From contig CAUWAG010000020.1 in NCBI GenBank assembly GCA_963556695.1, positions 5,208,001 to 5,272,000 of the forward strand: a stretch of DNA of 64,000 bases. Reading direction: 5' to 3'. The notes under the pieces were generated by a model that ran no database searches, had not been told where the DNA came from, and saw only the letters and a list, made by a program, of their open reading frames with translations. A program made the position numbers and the translations under genes. The first letter of the stretch is position 1. Every line of letters begins with the position of its first letter. Positions 62,983 to 64,000 of this stretch are shown here, piece by piece. This DNA is from Anthostomella pinea (Eukaryota; Ascomycota; Sordariomycetes; Xylariales; Xylariaceae).

Positions 62983-63981
62983 ATGCCCGCATCACCATTA
63001 CCAACCCCAACCCCCCAGCCTCACCATCCCCGACTCGCCCTCCCCCCCTTCACCCTCAACATCCCGCGCCTCCGCGCCGCCCAAACCCACCAGCCGCCCC
63101 CCTTCCCCCTAACAGCCCTCCCCACCGACCTCATCCTCAGCATCGCAGACCACCTCCCGCCGCCCTCGCGCCTCGCGCTAGCACTAACAAACCGCGCCCT
63201 CCACGCCGCCCTGCCGCGGTCCTGGCTCCGCCTGTCCGCCGCCCAGACGCTCGACTGGATCGACCTGCTGGAGCGCGGTGACCCGGAGCGGCGGTACTTC
63301 TGCTTCTACAGCCGGGGTCTGCATCCGCTGGCACGGCTCACGAATGGCGGTGCGCAGTGTGGTAGTGATGGTGGCAGCGGCGCAGGGTTGAAGACGCCGC
63401 TGCGCATCGCCGTCGCGCCGACGTACAGTATAAGTCTGCACGCCGCGCGCGCAGTGCTGCTCGCGCGCCGCATGAACTCAACGCACGAGCACGAGGACGG
63501 GACGGGGAACGGGAATGCGTTCGGCTTGCGCCTAAGTACACTCAACCGCAAAACCAACTGGTATCCCGCCCCCGACAGCGCCGCCCAGCCACGCACCGAG
63601 TCCTGGACCGCGCGCGTCCTCGACAACGAGCTCTACGTGCGCAGCGTGCAAAACCTAAAAGTGCGCCAAAAGGACGGTGAATACGATGACGAGGGCCACG
63701 ACAAAGTCCAAGCGCAGCTGCCGCGCGTGTGCCACCACACCGACCTGCCCACCCGCCACATCGTCAGCTTCAGCGACAAGCGAACGCCGGTGGGCAGGGC
63801 CCCGCGGATGCGGGTCTACGCCATGACCCCGGAGTGGGAGGCCGGCAGCTGCGCTCGCTGCCGGACCGACTGGGAGGTGACGACCTATAGGGTTGTTTGC
63901 GCGCGTGAGAGCGTCTATGCCGTGCAGCTCGACATATCATCGCGTGGGCGATTGCCGGATGCTGCAGCCGGCTGCGGTTGA
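62983..63981 (+). CDS. F-box protein
   Basis: A single exon of 332 residues, with the stop at 63979-63981 close to the window end. The N-terminus is Pro-rich. An F-box-like motif lies at about residues 42-80 (PLTALPTDLILSIADHLPPPSRLALALTNRALHAALP), which would bind Skp1 in an SCF ubiquitin ligase. The rest has no repeat type I recognise. The C-terminal half contains DLPTRHIVSFSDKRT and a cysteine pair (SCARCRTDW). It is very GC-rich and intronless. Many filamentous fungi have dozens of such lineage-specific F-box genes; the target is unknown. An intron near the end could extend it beyond the window. Confidence 0.75.
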   Translation: MPASPLPTPTPQPHHPRLALPPFTLNIPRLRAAQTHQPPPFPLTALPTDLILSIADHLPPPSRLALALTNRALHAALPRSWLRLSAAQTLDWIDLLERGDPERRYFCFYSRGLHPLARLTNGGAQCGSDGGSGAGLKTPLRIAVAPTYSISLHAARAVLLARRMNSTHEHEDGTGNGNAFGLRLSTLNRKTNWYPAPDSAAQPRTESWTARVLDNELYVRSVQNLKVRQKDGEYDDEGHDKVQAQLPRVCHHTDLPTRHIVSFSDKRTPVGRAPRMRVYAMTPEWEAGSCARCRTDWEVTTYRVVCARESVYAVQLDISSRGRLPDAAAGCG

Positions 63982-64000
63982 GGATGCGTTGGTTGCTGGC

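Noticed and set aside
1..64000. A secondary-metabolite cluster, CRISPR array or defence island
   Set aside because: No PKS/NRPS/terpene core gene, no spacer-repeat array and no set of co-oriented defence-like genes was found; the accessory genes are functionally unrelated as far as can be seen.

Overview
The window is nuclear DNA of a filamentous ascomycete (Pezizomycotina, most probably a Sordariomycete). Genes are split by short introns of about 50-100 bp with GTRAGT donors, CTAAC-like branch sites and YAG acceptors. The proteins match fungal families (ACR3, Ctk2, listerin, Utp30, a Tos4-like FHA protein, RTA1, 2EXR/F-box-like, DUF3237, DUF2278), and one block is AT-rich with transition-type mutation that looks like RIP (repeat-induced point mutation). 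There are no bacterial operons or CRISPR arrays, and I saw no tRNA or rRNA gene. Exon joins were worked out by eye from splice signals and frame continuity.

Left part (1-15.4 kb): a frameshifted transcription-factor relic; a broken small secreted-protein gene; a 2EXR/F-box-like gene whose 5' region carries an internal duplication and three in-frame stops; a 244-bp repeat; an arsenite permease (ACR3) tail-to-tail with a bZIP factor; a 216-bp MITE; the CTDK-I cyclin Ctk2; an unrecognised disordered protein; palmitoyl-protein thioesterase; and an L1-domain nucleolar protein (Utp30-like). From 15.4 to 20.5 kb no intact gene is supported.

Middle part (20.5-44 kb) is mostly core genes: a RhoGAP, a Tos4-like FHA protein, a small conserved protein, a large presumably mitochondrial protein, the ribosome-quality-control E3 ligase listerin (LTN1), a protein with a repeated FGFW motif, a TDP2-like phosphodiesterase, and two nucleotidyltransferase-like genes. 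The second copy of the 244-bp repeat lies between the last two.

From 44.8 to 51.3 kb is a nested transposon graveyard. It holds two decayed Ty1/copia-type Gag relics, a Fot1/pogo transposase fragment, two solo LTRs of one family with intact 5-bp target-site duplications, an inverted pair of about 150-bp LTRs, and AT-rich sequence consistent with RIP.

Right part (51.5-64 kb) is accessory: a cysteine-rich secreted protein with a possible KR cleavage site, a secreted DUF3237 protein, an amidase pseudogene, an Asn/Ser/Gly-rich gene with one in-frame TAA, a DUF2278 protein, an RTA1-family membrane protein, a capsule-synthesis-like glycosyltransferase, a 186-bp MITE with 32-bp terminal inverted repeats, and an F-box protein. 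I do not see a biosynthetic cluster or a clear new multi-gene system. The most informative novelty is the layered mobile-element history and several unusual protein architectures.
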